Of a DNA stretch of 20,028 bases, positions 6,958-12,814 are shown piece by piece. Where the stretch lies: IMG/VR virus record IMGVR_UViG_3300006929_000176, positions 1 to 20,028 of that record; one strand, 5' to 3'. This stretch comes from a virus. Below the pieces are notes generated by a model, which ran no database searches, was not told the origin of the DNA, and saw only the letters and a list, made by a program, of their open reading frames with translations. The position numbers and the translations under genes are program-made. Every line of letters starts with the position of its first letter. The stretch's first letter is position 1.

Positions 6958-7364
6958 AGAGGTTAAGGCAAAAGCTTAGCGATTCTCAAAAATATCCACC
7001 GATGAATAGAGCTAAAAGAGAAATGTCTAATCTAGAGCGAATGGTTGCTGATATGTTAGACGATTTAAAAATAGAATATGAAAGAGAAAAGCCTTTAAAA
7101 TATATGCAGGGGTGGAGATATTATGATTTTAATTTAATAGATTATAATATACTAATAGAGGTAGATGGGGCATATTGGCATGGTGATGTAGGAAGTAAGG
7201 CAAGCTATGCAAACATGATGGCTAAAAAAAATGATCTCACTAAAAATTGGTTAGCAAAAAAAGAAGGGTATACGATGTTACGTATAAAAGAAAAAGAGTT
7301 GATTGAAGAATATAATCAAGTGAAAGAAAATATTTCCTCTCTAATTAAGGAGAATAGGAAATAA
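6918..7364 (+). CDS. Vsr/DUF559-like PD-(D/E)XK endonuclease
   Basis: A probable nuclease of 148 residues. After a Lys/Arg-rich DNA-binding-like tail (1-34) comes a Vsr/DUF559-type core: Glu40 in the first helix (NLERMVADML), Asp70 in YYDFNL, the hallmark IEVDGAYWHG (80-89) with Glu81 and Asp83, then DLTKNWLAKKEGY (106-118) and LRIKEKEL (121-128). This order (helix Glu, D-F, E-V-D-G, YWHG, D..K..WA...GY..LRI..EL) is shared by very-short-patch repair nucleases and phage homing-type nucleases. The active site therefore looks complete. The ribosome-binding site GGAAGAA (6906-6912) lies in the preceding gene. Possible roles include mismatch nicking, host DNA attack, or a free-standing homing endonuclease; the sequence does not decide between these. 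No intron or intein is seen beside it. Confidence 0.8.
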   Translation: MPKKKPKYNKNKVKRLRQKLSDSQKYPPMNRAKREMSNLERMVADMLDDLKIEYEREKPLKYMQGWRYYDFNLIDYNILIEVDGAYWHGDVGSKASYANMMAKKNDLTKNWLAKKEGYTMLRIKEKELIEEYNQVKENISSLIKENRK

Positions 7365-7385
7365 AAACCTATCAAAACCTTCTAT

Positions 7386-7394
7386 TGGTATATT
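7386..7394 (+). promoter_or_regulatory. possible extended -10 promoter
   Basis: TGGTATATT (7386-7394) matches an extended -10 element (TGn then TATATT) and continues as TATATTAT, the same eight bases as the -10 region of the promoters at 1498 and 11830. No recognisable -35 lies 16-18 bases upstream. The TGGTATA also pairs as an inverted repeat with TATACCA at 7424-7430, just before the ribosome-binding site GGAGAAG (7434-7440), so part of this signal may instead be an RNA hairpin. Confidence 0.35.
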
Positions 7395-7444
7395 ATTTAA
7401 CCCACTAAGTAATAAACAAAAACTATACCAGTTGGAGAAGTTAG

Positions 7445-7834
7445 ATGGAAGTGGCAAACGCACAACAAATAGAAAATGTTATACAGAGTAACATAAGTGT
7501 TTTGTTGGGCGAATACGGATGGATGTTTTTAGCGGCGTTGGTAATACTTTTTTTTAAAACAACAATAGAATCAGTATTAGCAGGGCTTCTTGTTTTTGTT
7601 GGCAATGATTATAATAATGATGACATTATTATTTTGGATGGTAGACCAGGCAGAATAGTTAGAGTATCAATGTGGAAGACAACTTTTTACCTTTATACTA
7701 TTAAGAACGACAACAGCGGCAAAAAGTTTGTTGCTGGAGGTACTAAATTAATTGTGGAGAATGATAAGTTAAAAGATTTGAAGCTAGAAAAGCCATTAGG
7801 TAATTTTGATTTAGAAACGATGTTTAGTGATTAG
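7445..7834 (+). CDS. miniature MscS-like mechanosensitive channel domain protein
   Basis: Probable inner-membrane protein of 129 residues. One hydrophobic helix (about 25-55, WMFLAALVILFF then ESVLAGLLVFV) corresponds to the pore-lining last helix of MscS. It is followed by the MscS beta domain: DDIIILDGRPGRIVRVSMWKT (about 59-79) resembles the family pattern 'GD.V.l.g..G.V..I....T', and GGTKLIVENDKLKDLKLEKPL (about 98-118) resembles 'dG....iPN..l....i.N.s..P'. MscS proteins are normally much longer (E. coli MscS 286 residues) with three helices and a C-terminal domain; here the first two helices and the C-terminal vestibule are absent. If it oligomerises it could form or modify a pore in the host membrane. 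It has its own ribosome-binding site and possibly its own promoter. Confidence 0.7.
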   Translation: MEVANAQQIENVIQSNISVLLGEYGWMFLAALVILFFKTTIESVLAGLLVFVGNDYNNDDIIILDGRPGRIVRVSMWKTTFYLYTIKNDNSGKKFVAGGTKLIVENDKLKDLKLEKPLGNFDLETMFSD

Positions 7835-7844
7835 GGAGAATGAC

Positions 7845-8183
7845 ATGAGTAGAAAATCCAAGATGGATAATGCTAGCAAACTAATAAATATAATTTCTGA
7901 TCTTATGGAAAAACAAGAAAGACTTTTGCATCACATTGGTGATCTAGAAGAATATATTGAAGTGCTTGAAAATCTAAATGATTTTGAAGAGGGTGAAGAG
8001 TTTATTAGTTTCGCTCCCGATGAAGAGTTTAAAGAGATATTAGATAAGGGGCTAACGAAAGAACAAAAAGAAAGGCTAAGTCAAATTAAAAAAGAAAGAG
8101 AAAAACCCGAGCCACAGAGTTTACATTCTATGGATGATATATTAAGTATGTTTGATGAGAAAGATAAAGACGAAGAAAAATAA
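7845..8183 (+). CDS. acidic helical protein, unknown
   Basis: Hypothetical protein of 112 residues. I chose ATG 7845 because AGGGAGAA (7833-7840) lies just upstream; an in-frame GTG at 7827 has no such site. Residues 10-50 form a likely coiled coil (LINIISDLMEKQERLLHHIG, DLEEYIEVLENL). The rest is very acidic, with a charged tail ending DEKDKDEEK. A SMDDILSMF segment near residues 95-103 could be a short binding helix. No known motif. Together with neighbouring small acidic genes it may encode early host-interaction factors, but nothing in the sequence proves this. Confidence 0.72.
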   Translation: MSRKSKMDNASKLINIISDLMEKQERLLHHIGDLEEYIEVLENLNDFEEGEEFISFAPDEEFKEILDKGLTKEQKERLSQIKKEREKPEPQSLHSMDDILSMFDEKDKDEEK

Positions 8184-8204
8184 TTGGTTACAAAATTGGT
8201 TACA
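8182..8204 (+). repeat. tandem direct repeat of 11 bases, possible operator
   Basis: AATTGGTTACA occurs twice, at 8182-8192 and 8194-8204, separated by one base, so the period is 12. It fills most of the gap between the preceding stop codon and the ribosome-binding site (AGAGGTGAT) of the methyltransferase gene. The position suggests an operator or an RNA-binding site controlling the methyltransferase. Two copies could also be a chance duplication. Confidence 0.55.
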
Positions 8205-8226
8205 TTAAAAAAGAAGAGGTGATATA

Positions 8227-9216
8227 GTGCTGCCGTACATTGGTGGAAAACAGAGAATGGCTCCTTGGATACATAGTTTTATTCCAAAGGGCATAGAGAC
8301 TTATGTTGAGGTTTTCGGTGGAGCTTTTTGGGTTTATATGAAAAGTGATATGGATAATCCTCTGGCAACAAAGCAACACATATATTCGGATGCGAATCCC
8401 TATATGACGAATCTTTATAGGTGCGCATCTAACCCCAAACAATTCAGCAAATTTATTGATGAGAAGAATCCTCCATTACAATCGGGAGAGAATAAAAGCC
8501 CACTTGATGAATGTCGTCAATACTTTAATCAGTGTAAAGAAGATATGTTTGCTACTACCTTTGCTATTAAAAAGCTGAGAGAGGTGTTAGAAGATAAGTC
8601 TATTGTTAAGAAAGAACGCAAAAGCTTAAATGAAACATTAGAGTTTGCACGAAAACGAAGAGTTGAAATTAATAGTCAGATAAGTGAGAAGTTTGGAGAA
8701 AAAATAAAGGCTGGTAAAAAAGATCAAATGGCTGCCATGCAGTATGTATATCTTCTTACTAATTGTTTCTCTGGTGCTTCTGCTGTTGAGGCTACTTTTA
8801 CAGATGACTCAAAAAAGAACAGCTCTAAGTTTGCTGCCTTCCACAAGAAGTTAAATGATGAAGACAACATACGTAGGCTTAAAAACATTACTACTTGTGA
8901 AAATCTTTCCTTTGAGCAAGTAATAGAAAAATATGATTCCCCTCATACATATTTCTATTGCGACCCTCCCTATTGGCAAACTGAAGATTATTACAGCTTA
9001 CATGGTTTTGGTAGAGAACAGCACTTTCAACTACAAGAATGTTTGCACAACATGCAAGGAATGTTTTCTTTATCTTATTATGACTTTCCAGAGCTAAGTG
9101 GAATGTACCCACCGAATGAATTTAAATGGGAAAAGAAAGAGTTTGTGAAAGCTTCTGGTGCTAAGGAAGGTCAAGCTCAAAGTATAGGTCAAGAGTTATT
9201 GATTATGAATTATTAA
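8227..9216 (+). CDS. dam: D12-class DNA adenine (N6) methyltransferase, orphan
   Basis: DNA N6-adenine methyltransferase of 329 residues that should transfer a methyl group from S-adenosylmethionine to adenine in a short DNA site. The N-terminus PYIGGKQRMAPW (3-14) is the family's 'F.GGK....I' motif. TYVEVFGGAF (25-34) is the SAM-binding motif, with Val replacing the usual Pro after Glu28. SDANPYMTNLY is the D.N block, and DPPYW from Asp246 is the catalytic DPPY motif. A helical insert (about 110-165) probably carries target recognition. Translation starts at GTG 8227, preceded by AGAGGTGAT; the protein then begins directly at the family's normal N-terminus. No partner restriction enzyme is adjacent, so it is an orphan, perhaps protecting phage DNA from host restriction or marking it. 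The symbol denotes the family only; the target site cannot be read. Confidence 0.88.
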   Translation: MLPYIGGKQRMAPWIHSFIPKGIETYVEVFGGAFWVYMKSDMDNPLATKQHIYSDANPYMTNLYRCASNPKQFSKFIDEKNPPLQSGENKSPLDECRQYFNQCKEDMFATTFAIKKLREVLEDKSIVKKERKSLNETLEFARKRRVEINSQISEKFGEKIKAGKKDQMAAMQYVYLLTNCFSGASAVEATFTDDSKKNSSKFAAFHKKLNDEDNIRRLKNITTCENLSFEQVIEKYDSPHTYFYCDPPYWQTEDYYSLHGFGREQHFQLQECLHNMQGMFSLSYYDFPELSGMYPPNEFKWEKKEFVKASGAKEGQAQSIGQELLIMNY

Positions 9217-9281
9217 ATAGTTTATAAACCTTACGTTTTTTCTTATAGTAGTAAAACATCTAATCGTTGGAGGCAATGCCT

Positions 9282-9479
9282 ATGAAGACAATAATCCAAT
9301 TAAATGAAACATCGTGGATTCGCCGAGTTGGCGATGATAAAGCGCAGGAGTTAGTAAAGACTGGCAACTGGGCTTATATTGGTAAGGAGAAGTGGAAAAC
9401 TGAAGTTAGAGATATTGATAAAAAAGAAAAAGATGTTGATAAGAAATCTAAGAAGAAGGGAAAGAAAAATGACCAATAA
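9282..9479 (+). CDS. small basic-tailed hypothetical protein
   Basis: Hypothetical protein of 65 residues. ATG 9282 is chosen because GGAGG (9269-9273) lies eight bases upstream; ATG 9276 is too near. The N-terminal half (MKTIIQLNETSWIRRVGDD) looks like a small folded motif ending around WAYIGKEKWK. The C-terminal 25 residues are almost entirely Lys, Asp and Glu (DIDKKEKDVDKKSKKKGKK), probably disordered and able to bind nucleic acid. The intergenic stretch before it (9217-9281) holds a weak TATAGT at 9244-9249 with TTTATA 17 bases upstream, a poor promoter candidate. It overlaps the next gene by 11 bases. Confidence 0.65.
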   Translation: MKTIIQLNETSWIRRVGDDKAQELVKTGNWAYIGKEKWKTEVRDIDKKEKDVDKKSKKKGKKNDQ

Positions 9480-9672
9480 GTATATAGCCGCCTCAATCAT
9501 GCATTTTGAAGCAAAGAAGATAGAAGCAGAAGCTGTCTTAGATACTTATTTCCATAATTCAGTGGGTATAGGTGAACACAGCGATATTCTTGGAGAAATT
9601 AATAAGTGGGTAGGAAGGCTAGCGGAAGCAGAAGATTCTTTGCTCGCCTTAGAAAGGTATAAAGATAAGTAA
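9469..9672 (+). CDS. small helical hypothetical protein
   Basis: Hypothetical protein of 67 residues. ATG 9469 is preferred over an upstream in-frame GTG (9379) because AAGAAGGG (9453-9460) sits eight bases before it, and the upstream extension would read entirely within the Lys-rich codons of the previous gene. The product is two probable helices separated by a GIGEHSD turn: IAASIMHFEAKKIEAEAVLD and LGEINKWVGRLAEAEDSLLAL. No motif is recognised. Confidence 0.65.
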   Translation: MTNKYIAASIMHFEAKKIEAEAVLDTYFHNSVGIGEHSDILGEINKWVGRLAEAEDSLLALERYKDK

Positions 9673-9673
9673 T

Positions 9674-9793
9674 ATGGTTTATTGGGTTCTATCTATCTTT
9701 ACTATAAGTGCCATAGTTGGTGGGTTATGGTTTTGGTATCTATATAACAAAGGAGAGCTTGTAAGTGACTACCCTTATGATGATGAAATGTGA
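9674..9793 (+). CDS. 39-residue single-pass membrane peptide
   Basis: A short open frame starts at ATG 9674, one base after the previous stop, and ends at TGA 9791-9793, which overlaps the next ATG (TGATG). Residues 2-24 are hydrophobic and aromatic (VYWVLSIFTISAIVGGLWFW), clearly a membrane helix; the tail (LYNKGELVSDYPYDDEM) is short and acidic. The nearest Shine-Dalgarno-like AAAGG is about 17 bases upstream, so initiation probably depends on coupling. Its exact fit between two genes supports it as real. Function unknown; small holin-like or toxin-like roles are possible but unproven. Confidence 0.6.
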   Translation: MVYWVLSIFTISAIVGGLWFWYLYNKGELVSDYPYDDEM

Positions 9794-10086
9794 TGTTTGA
9801 GATATTAATAGCACTATTTATTATACTAACTGCGAGCCTAGGAATAGTTCTATACAAGTCAATTAATCGACTTAGCTTTTATGAAGATATGTATGGAGAT
9901 ATGTACGGAAGGTTTGCAACATTAGGAGATAGTATTAGAGGTGTTTTATCGCGGGAAATTTATAGTGACGATCCTGTAATAAGAGATTTTATTAATCAGT
10001 TACAAGATATAGAATACTATTTACAACAATTGGACGAGAGTTATAAATTTAACACATTAGGTGAAGGTGTAGAAGATGAGTCTTGA
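9793..10086 (+). CDS. membrane-anchored small protein, unknown
   Basis: Hypothetical protein of 97 residues. An N-terminal membrane anchor (2-21, FEILIALFIILTASLGIVLY) precedes a soluble helical part. Residues 31-40 hold a short repeat, EDMYGDMYGR. The remainder includes DPVIRDFINQLQDIEYYLQQL, an amphipathic, coiled-coil-like helix. ATG 9793 overlaps the preceding stop (TGATG); an in-frame GTG at 9790 is less likely. It overlaps the following gene by 11 bases. The anchor-plus-helix shape resembles many phage envelope-associated proteins, including some spanin subunits, but no specific family is recognised. Confidence 0.68.
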   Translation: MFEILIALFIILTASLGIVLYKSINRLSFYEDMYGDMYGRFATLGDSIRGVLSREIYSDDPVIRDFINQLQDIEYYLQQLDESYKFNTLGEGVEDES

Positions 10087-10504
10087 TAAACTAAAAGATA
10101 TAAGTTTATTTGAAGGTAAGAGCCTTGATGAGATATTTAATGTTATCTTTAAACAATCTCTTGAGGAAAGAGAAGAAGCTATGGCTACCTTTAAAAGATT
10201 TAGGGAAATGGTAGGTGACAGTGAAGATCTTTTTATGTCGGGAGATAAACCCCATCCGTATTTAGATTCTGCACATAAGGCTACTGAAAATCTTATCAAG
10301 ATGATTACTGCCTCTCATAAACTATTAGACTTAGAATCAGAAAGCAAAGATTCTGTTAACGCAAATGATATTCTTGATCTTTTAGATAAGGAAGGAATCG
10401 CACCCAAACGGTTTATGCCTGAATCTGATGGTGAAAAAGAAAATGATCAAAAAGAAGATGATCAGAGTATTGTTGAGTTTCCACAACTCAACAAAAAAGT
10501 GTGA
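10076..10504 (+). CDS. hypothetical helical protein
   Basis: Hypothetical protein of 142 residues, mostly helical. Residues 29-48 (SLEEREEAMATFKRFREMVG) and 64-86 (DSAHKATENLIKMITASHKL) look like paired helices; the last ~30 residues are acidic and probably disordered (ESDGEKENDQKEDDQ). The helix pattern 'yle.a.kat..likmi...' faintly recalls small terminase subunits of T4-like marine phages, but no large terminase gene follows and I do not assign it. It overlaps the previous gene by 11 bases. Its last codons encode a perfect 9-bp hairpin (10471-10493). Confidence 0.68.
   Translation: MSLDKLKDISLFEGKSLDEIFNVIFKQSLEEREEAMATFKRFREMVGDSEDLFMSGDKPHPYLDSAHKATENLIKMITASHKLLDLESESKDSVNANDILDLLDKEGIAPKRFMPESDGEKENDQKEDDQSIVEFPQLNKKV
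10471..10493 (+). other. perfect 9-bp hairpin at the end of a gene
   Basis: TGTTGAGTT (10471-10479) pairs perfectly with AACTCAACA (10485-10493) around the loop TCCAC. It lies within the last codons of the gene ending at 10504. It is followed by six A's rather than T's, so it is not a normal intrinsic terminator for the + strand. It may be a protein- or RNA-binding site, or an mRNA processing or stabilising element between the small-gene run and the outer-membrane protein gene. Confidence 0.4.
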
Positions 10505-10509
10505 ATGTC

Positions 10510-10534
10510 AAAATGTTAATGTAGCAAACATTTT
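10510..10534 (+). other. AT-rich hairpin before the outer-membrane protein gene
   Basis: AAAATGTT (10510-10517) pairs with AACATTTT (10527-10534) in an 8-bp stem around a 9-base loop, directly before the strong ribosome-binding site AAAAGGAGG (10542-10550). The second arm ends in four T's. The stem is weak (one G-C pair) and may be a poor terminator or a leader structure of the gene at 10558. Confidence 0.3.
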
Positions 10535-10557
10535 CCCTTATAAAAGGAGGATATTGT

Positions 10558-11178
10558 ATGACGAAGTTTATTGCAAAATGTGCAATTTTGTTTGCACTGC
10601 TTGTTAGTGTAACGCCAACCTTTGGTGAAACTGAAGTAGGAGTTGATCTTTTTAGTCGCCACGTATGGAGAGGTACAGCTGGATCGGATAACTTATCTGT
10701 TCAACCTACTGTTAGTGTTCCTTTTGATTCTAATATTGGTACAACCAGTATAGAATTATGGGGCCAAACCCCAATTACTACCGGTGCAACAGAGATTGAT
10801 ATTACTGTTTCGCAGGAAATTGGTGAGTATGCCTCTATTGGTGTTACTTCTTATTACTATGACGGCCCTTTTCTTGATGCCGACAGCCACGATATTGAAG
10901 TAGGTCTTTCTACTTCGTATGCCGGAGTTGATTTATTTGTAGGTAGATTCGTTAATGGCGATGCTGTTAAGGATGATACATACATAGAGCTTGGCTACAC
11001 GTTGGATGAGTTCAACTTGTTCGTTGGTGCTGGTGATGGTGGCTATGTTGCTGAAGGTAGTGACTTTGCCCTTGTCAATGTTGGCGTAGGTGTTGAGACA
11101 GAAGCCGGTTATGGTGCTTCATTCATCTATAATCCAGATACAGAGACACCTTACTTAATCATAAGTAAGTCTTGGTAG
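10558..11178 (+). CDS. outer-membrane beta-barrel protein with signal peptide (Gcw_chp-like)
   Basis: Predicted secreted outer-membrane protein of 206 residues. Residues 1-23 form a signal peptide (MTKFIAKC, hydrophobic AILFALLVSV, then TPTFG before a probable cut). The mature part is rich in alternating-residue strands, Gly, Thr and aromatics, with many acidic turns. The start of the mature protein, VGVDLFSRHVWRG..GSDNLSVQP, fits the proteobacterial Gcw_chp family (TIGR02001) pattern 'vs.dyv.RG...s...pa.q'. The last residue is Trp preceded by IISKS, consistent with the aromatic C-terminal signal read by the BAM machinery. It has the strongest ribosome-binding site in the window (AAAAGGAGG). 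A virus-encoded porin-like protein may alter host permeability or block receptors for other phages. Family membership is moderately sure; export to the outer membrane is a strong inference. Confidence 0.78.
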   Translation: MTKFIAKCAILFALLVSVTPTFGETEVGVDLFSRHVWRGTAGSDNLSVQPTVSVPFDSNIGTTSIELWGQTPITTGATEIDITVSQEIGEYASIGVTSYYYDGPFLDADSHDIEVGLSTSYAGVDLFVGRFVNGDAVKDDTYIELGYTLDEFNLFVGAGDGGYVAEGSDFALVNVGVGVETEAGYGASFIYNPDTETPYLIISKSW

Positions 11179-11184
11179 ATTGAT

Positions 11185-11796
11185 ATGGAATCCAGTGCAG
11201 AGGGGTATTTGCTAGCATTAGATGTTAGTACCTTCTGCACTGGCTATGCCATATGGAACCTTAATGAAAACAAATTAGAAACTGCAGGTCATGTAGCGTT
11301 AAAAAATAAAAAAGATATACACGAAAAAGTTAACACAATGTTTGAGGTTCTAGATACCTTAAGCGAAAATACTGATAAAATAACTGAAGTAGTAATAGAA
11401 GACATCATTACAAAGTTTATCTCTGGTAAATCCAATATAAAAACTATAATCACTCTTGCTGCATTTAACGCCATAATACAACGTAAATGTTATGAGATGT
11501 TAGGTAAGGCTCCTACTATGATGAATGTAATAAGAGCAAGAAACTTAGCTGAGTGTAAAGTGCCGCGTGGTACAAAGTCAAAAGATTTTATCCTAAGAAG
11601 AATATGCGAGCTTCATCCCGAAGTAAAAGAGCTTTTACCTTTGATGAAAACGAAGAGTGAGTTTGCTAAAGAAGCATATGATGTAAGTGATGCAATAGTA
11701 GTTGCCAGAGCAAGAGCGGCAGAAATATTTCCACCTCAAATAGAAGTAGAGTTAAGCCCACCTCCCATTATTGAAGAAGAATTATTACCTTTTTAA
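11185..11796 (+). CDS. RuvC-like Holliday junction resolvase
   Basis: Probable RNase H-fold, Mg-dependent resolvase of 203 residues that would cut four-way DNA junctions during recombination or genome processing. The acidic residues sit at the right places: Asp13 in LLALDVST, Glu72 (with Asp73) in VVIEDI, and Asp166 and Asp169 in AYDVSDAIVVARA, matching the D, E and D..D of RuvC. The segment NVIRARNLAECKVPRGTKSK (about 114-133) resembles the basic DNA-facing region. The Pro-rich tail (PPQIEVELSPPPIIEEELLPF) is an addition beyond the RuvC core and ends in a hydrophobic-acidic peptide, possibly a clamp- or partner-binding tag. The ribosome-binding site before ATG 11185 is weak; a TTG at 11209 after GAGGGG is an alternative that keeps the catalytic Asp. 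Confidence 0.82.
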   Translation: MESSAEGYLLALDVSTFCTGYAIWNLNENKLETAGHVALKNKKDIHEKVNTMFEVLDTLSENTDKITEVVIEDIITKFISGKSNIKTIITLAAFNAIIQRKCYEMLGKAPTMMNVIRARNLAECKVPRGTKSKDFILRRICELHPEVKELLPLMKTKSEFAKEAYDVSDAIVVARARAAEIFPPQIEVELSPPPIIEEELLPF

Positions 11797-11806
11797 TAAA
11801 AAAGCC

Positions 11807-11835
11807 TTGACATAATCATAAAAATTAGTTATATT
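11807..11835 (+). promoter_or_regulatory. sigma70-type promoter for the primase operon
   Basis: TTGACA (11807-11812), a 17-base spacer and TATATT (11830-11835), continuing TATATTAT. Fifteen bases ending in the -35 (AAAAAAGCCTTGACA, 11798-11812) are identical to those at the polymerase promoter (1466-1480). Transcription would start near 11842, with a leader of about 30 bases to the GTG start at 11873. Confidence 0.75.
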
Positions 11836-11872
11836 ATATGTATGTTAAAATTTTATTTGAAGGAATATAGAA

Positions 11873-12814
11873 GTGAATAAGATAGATATTATTTCGCAAC
11901 ATCTTGGAAACTATAAAACAATGGCCGGTGCAAATCATTATTTTGAATGCCCATCTTGCCATCATCATAATCACAAAATGACTATTAATATAGAGAAGTC
12001 TGTATTTAATTGTTGGCATTGTGGGATCAAAGGTAAAAGTTTTTTATATCTATTGAAATTAGCTGGCGCTACAATACTTCCCCAATATAAAAAGATTTTT
12101 AGTGAAGGTGTAAAAAAGAATATAGAAGATATAGATAATCTTTTTGGTACAGAGATAAAAGAAAAAACGTCTTCTAAATTAATATTGCCCAAGAGGTATG
12201 AAAATCTTTTTCGTAATATAGAAAAAGCTTTCTATAAGCCAGCCGTAGAGTATCTGCAAAAGAGAGGGGTGACCAAAGAAGATATTCTAAAATATGATAT
12301 TCATTATAGCGTCAGTGATCAGAGAATATTATTTCCATCTTATGATAGAGAGCATGGTTTAAATTATTATGTGGCAAGAACTATTCAGCCACATGAAAGT
12401 TACAAATATAAAAATGCGGCGGCCTCCAAAAGAGATGTTATATTCAATGAGCATTTAGTTGAATGGGATAAACCTTTGTATATTGTAGAGGGAATATTTG
12501 ATGCTATATTATCTCGTAAGAACGCTGTGCCGATTCTTGGAAGCAATGTAGGTAGTGGGTCATTATTGTTTAAAAGACTCTTAGAAAATAACACACACGT
12601 TATTATAGCTTTAGACGCAGACGCTAAAAAGAAAATGTTTAAAATGATTAACGAATTAGTTAAGTATAACATTCCCGTTACGTATGTGGATTGGAAGAGT
12701 GAAGAAAGAGATATAGCAGAGATGGGGTCCGATAAATTTGAAGAGATAGTAACAAGTGGAAGTGTAAAAAGTTTTACGTTTGAAGATCAAATTAAAGAAA
12801 GGTTATTTAGTTAA
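11873..12814 (+). CDS. DNA primase (zinc-finger plus TOPRIM)
   Basis: DnaG-type primase of 313 residues that should make RNA primers at the phage fork. A zinc-binding domain contributes Cys26, Cys29, Cys47 and Cys50 (CPSC and CWHC), with histidines between them (SCHHHNH). A middle region (about 120-200) carries DQRILFPSYD and VARTIQ, as in the N-terminal part of primase cores. The TOPRIM domain has Glu206 in LYIVEGIFDAI and the acidic pair Asp248 and Asp250 in IIALDADA. It is about half the length of bacterial DnaG and has no C-terminal helicase-binding or helicase domain, so a separate helicase must lie outside the window or come from the host. GTG 11873 is chosen for its ribosome-binding site GAAGGA (11859-11864). 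It overlaps the next gene by one base. Confidence 0.88.
   Translation: MNKIDIISQHLGNYKTMAGANHYFECPSCHHHNHKMTINIEKSVFNCWHCGIKGKSFLYLLKLAGATILPQYKKIFSEGVKKNIEDIDNLFGTEIKEKTSSKLILPKRYENLFRNIEKAFYKPAVEYLQKRGVTKEDILKYDIHYSVSDQRILFPSYDREHGLNYYVARTIQPHESYKYKNAAASKRDVIFNEHLVEWDKPLYIVEGIFDAILSRKNAVPILGSNVGSGSLLFKRLLENNTHVIIALDADAKKKMFKMINELVKYNIPVTYVDWKSEERDIAEMGSDKFEEIVTSGSVKSFTFEDQIKERLFS

Noticed and set aside
7827-7844. GTG 7827 as start of the acidic helical protein
   Set aside because: The AGGGAGAA at 7833-7840 lies after it and serves ATG 7845.
10076-10504. small terminase subunit
   Set aside because: The helical pattern is only faintly similar and no large terminase gene follows.
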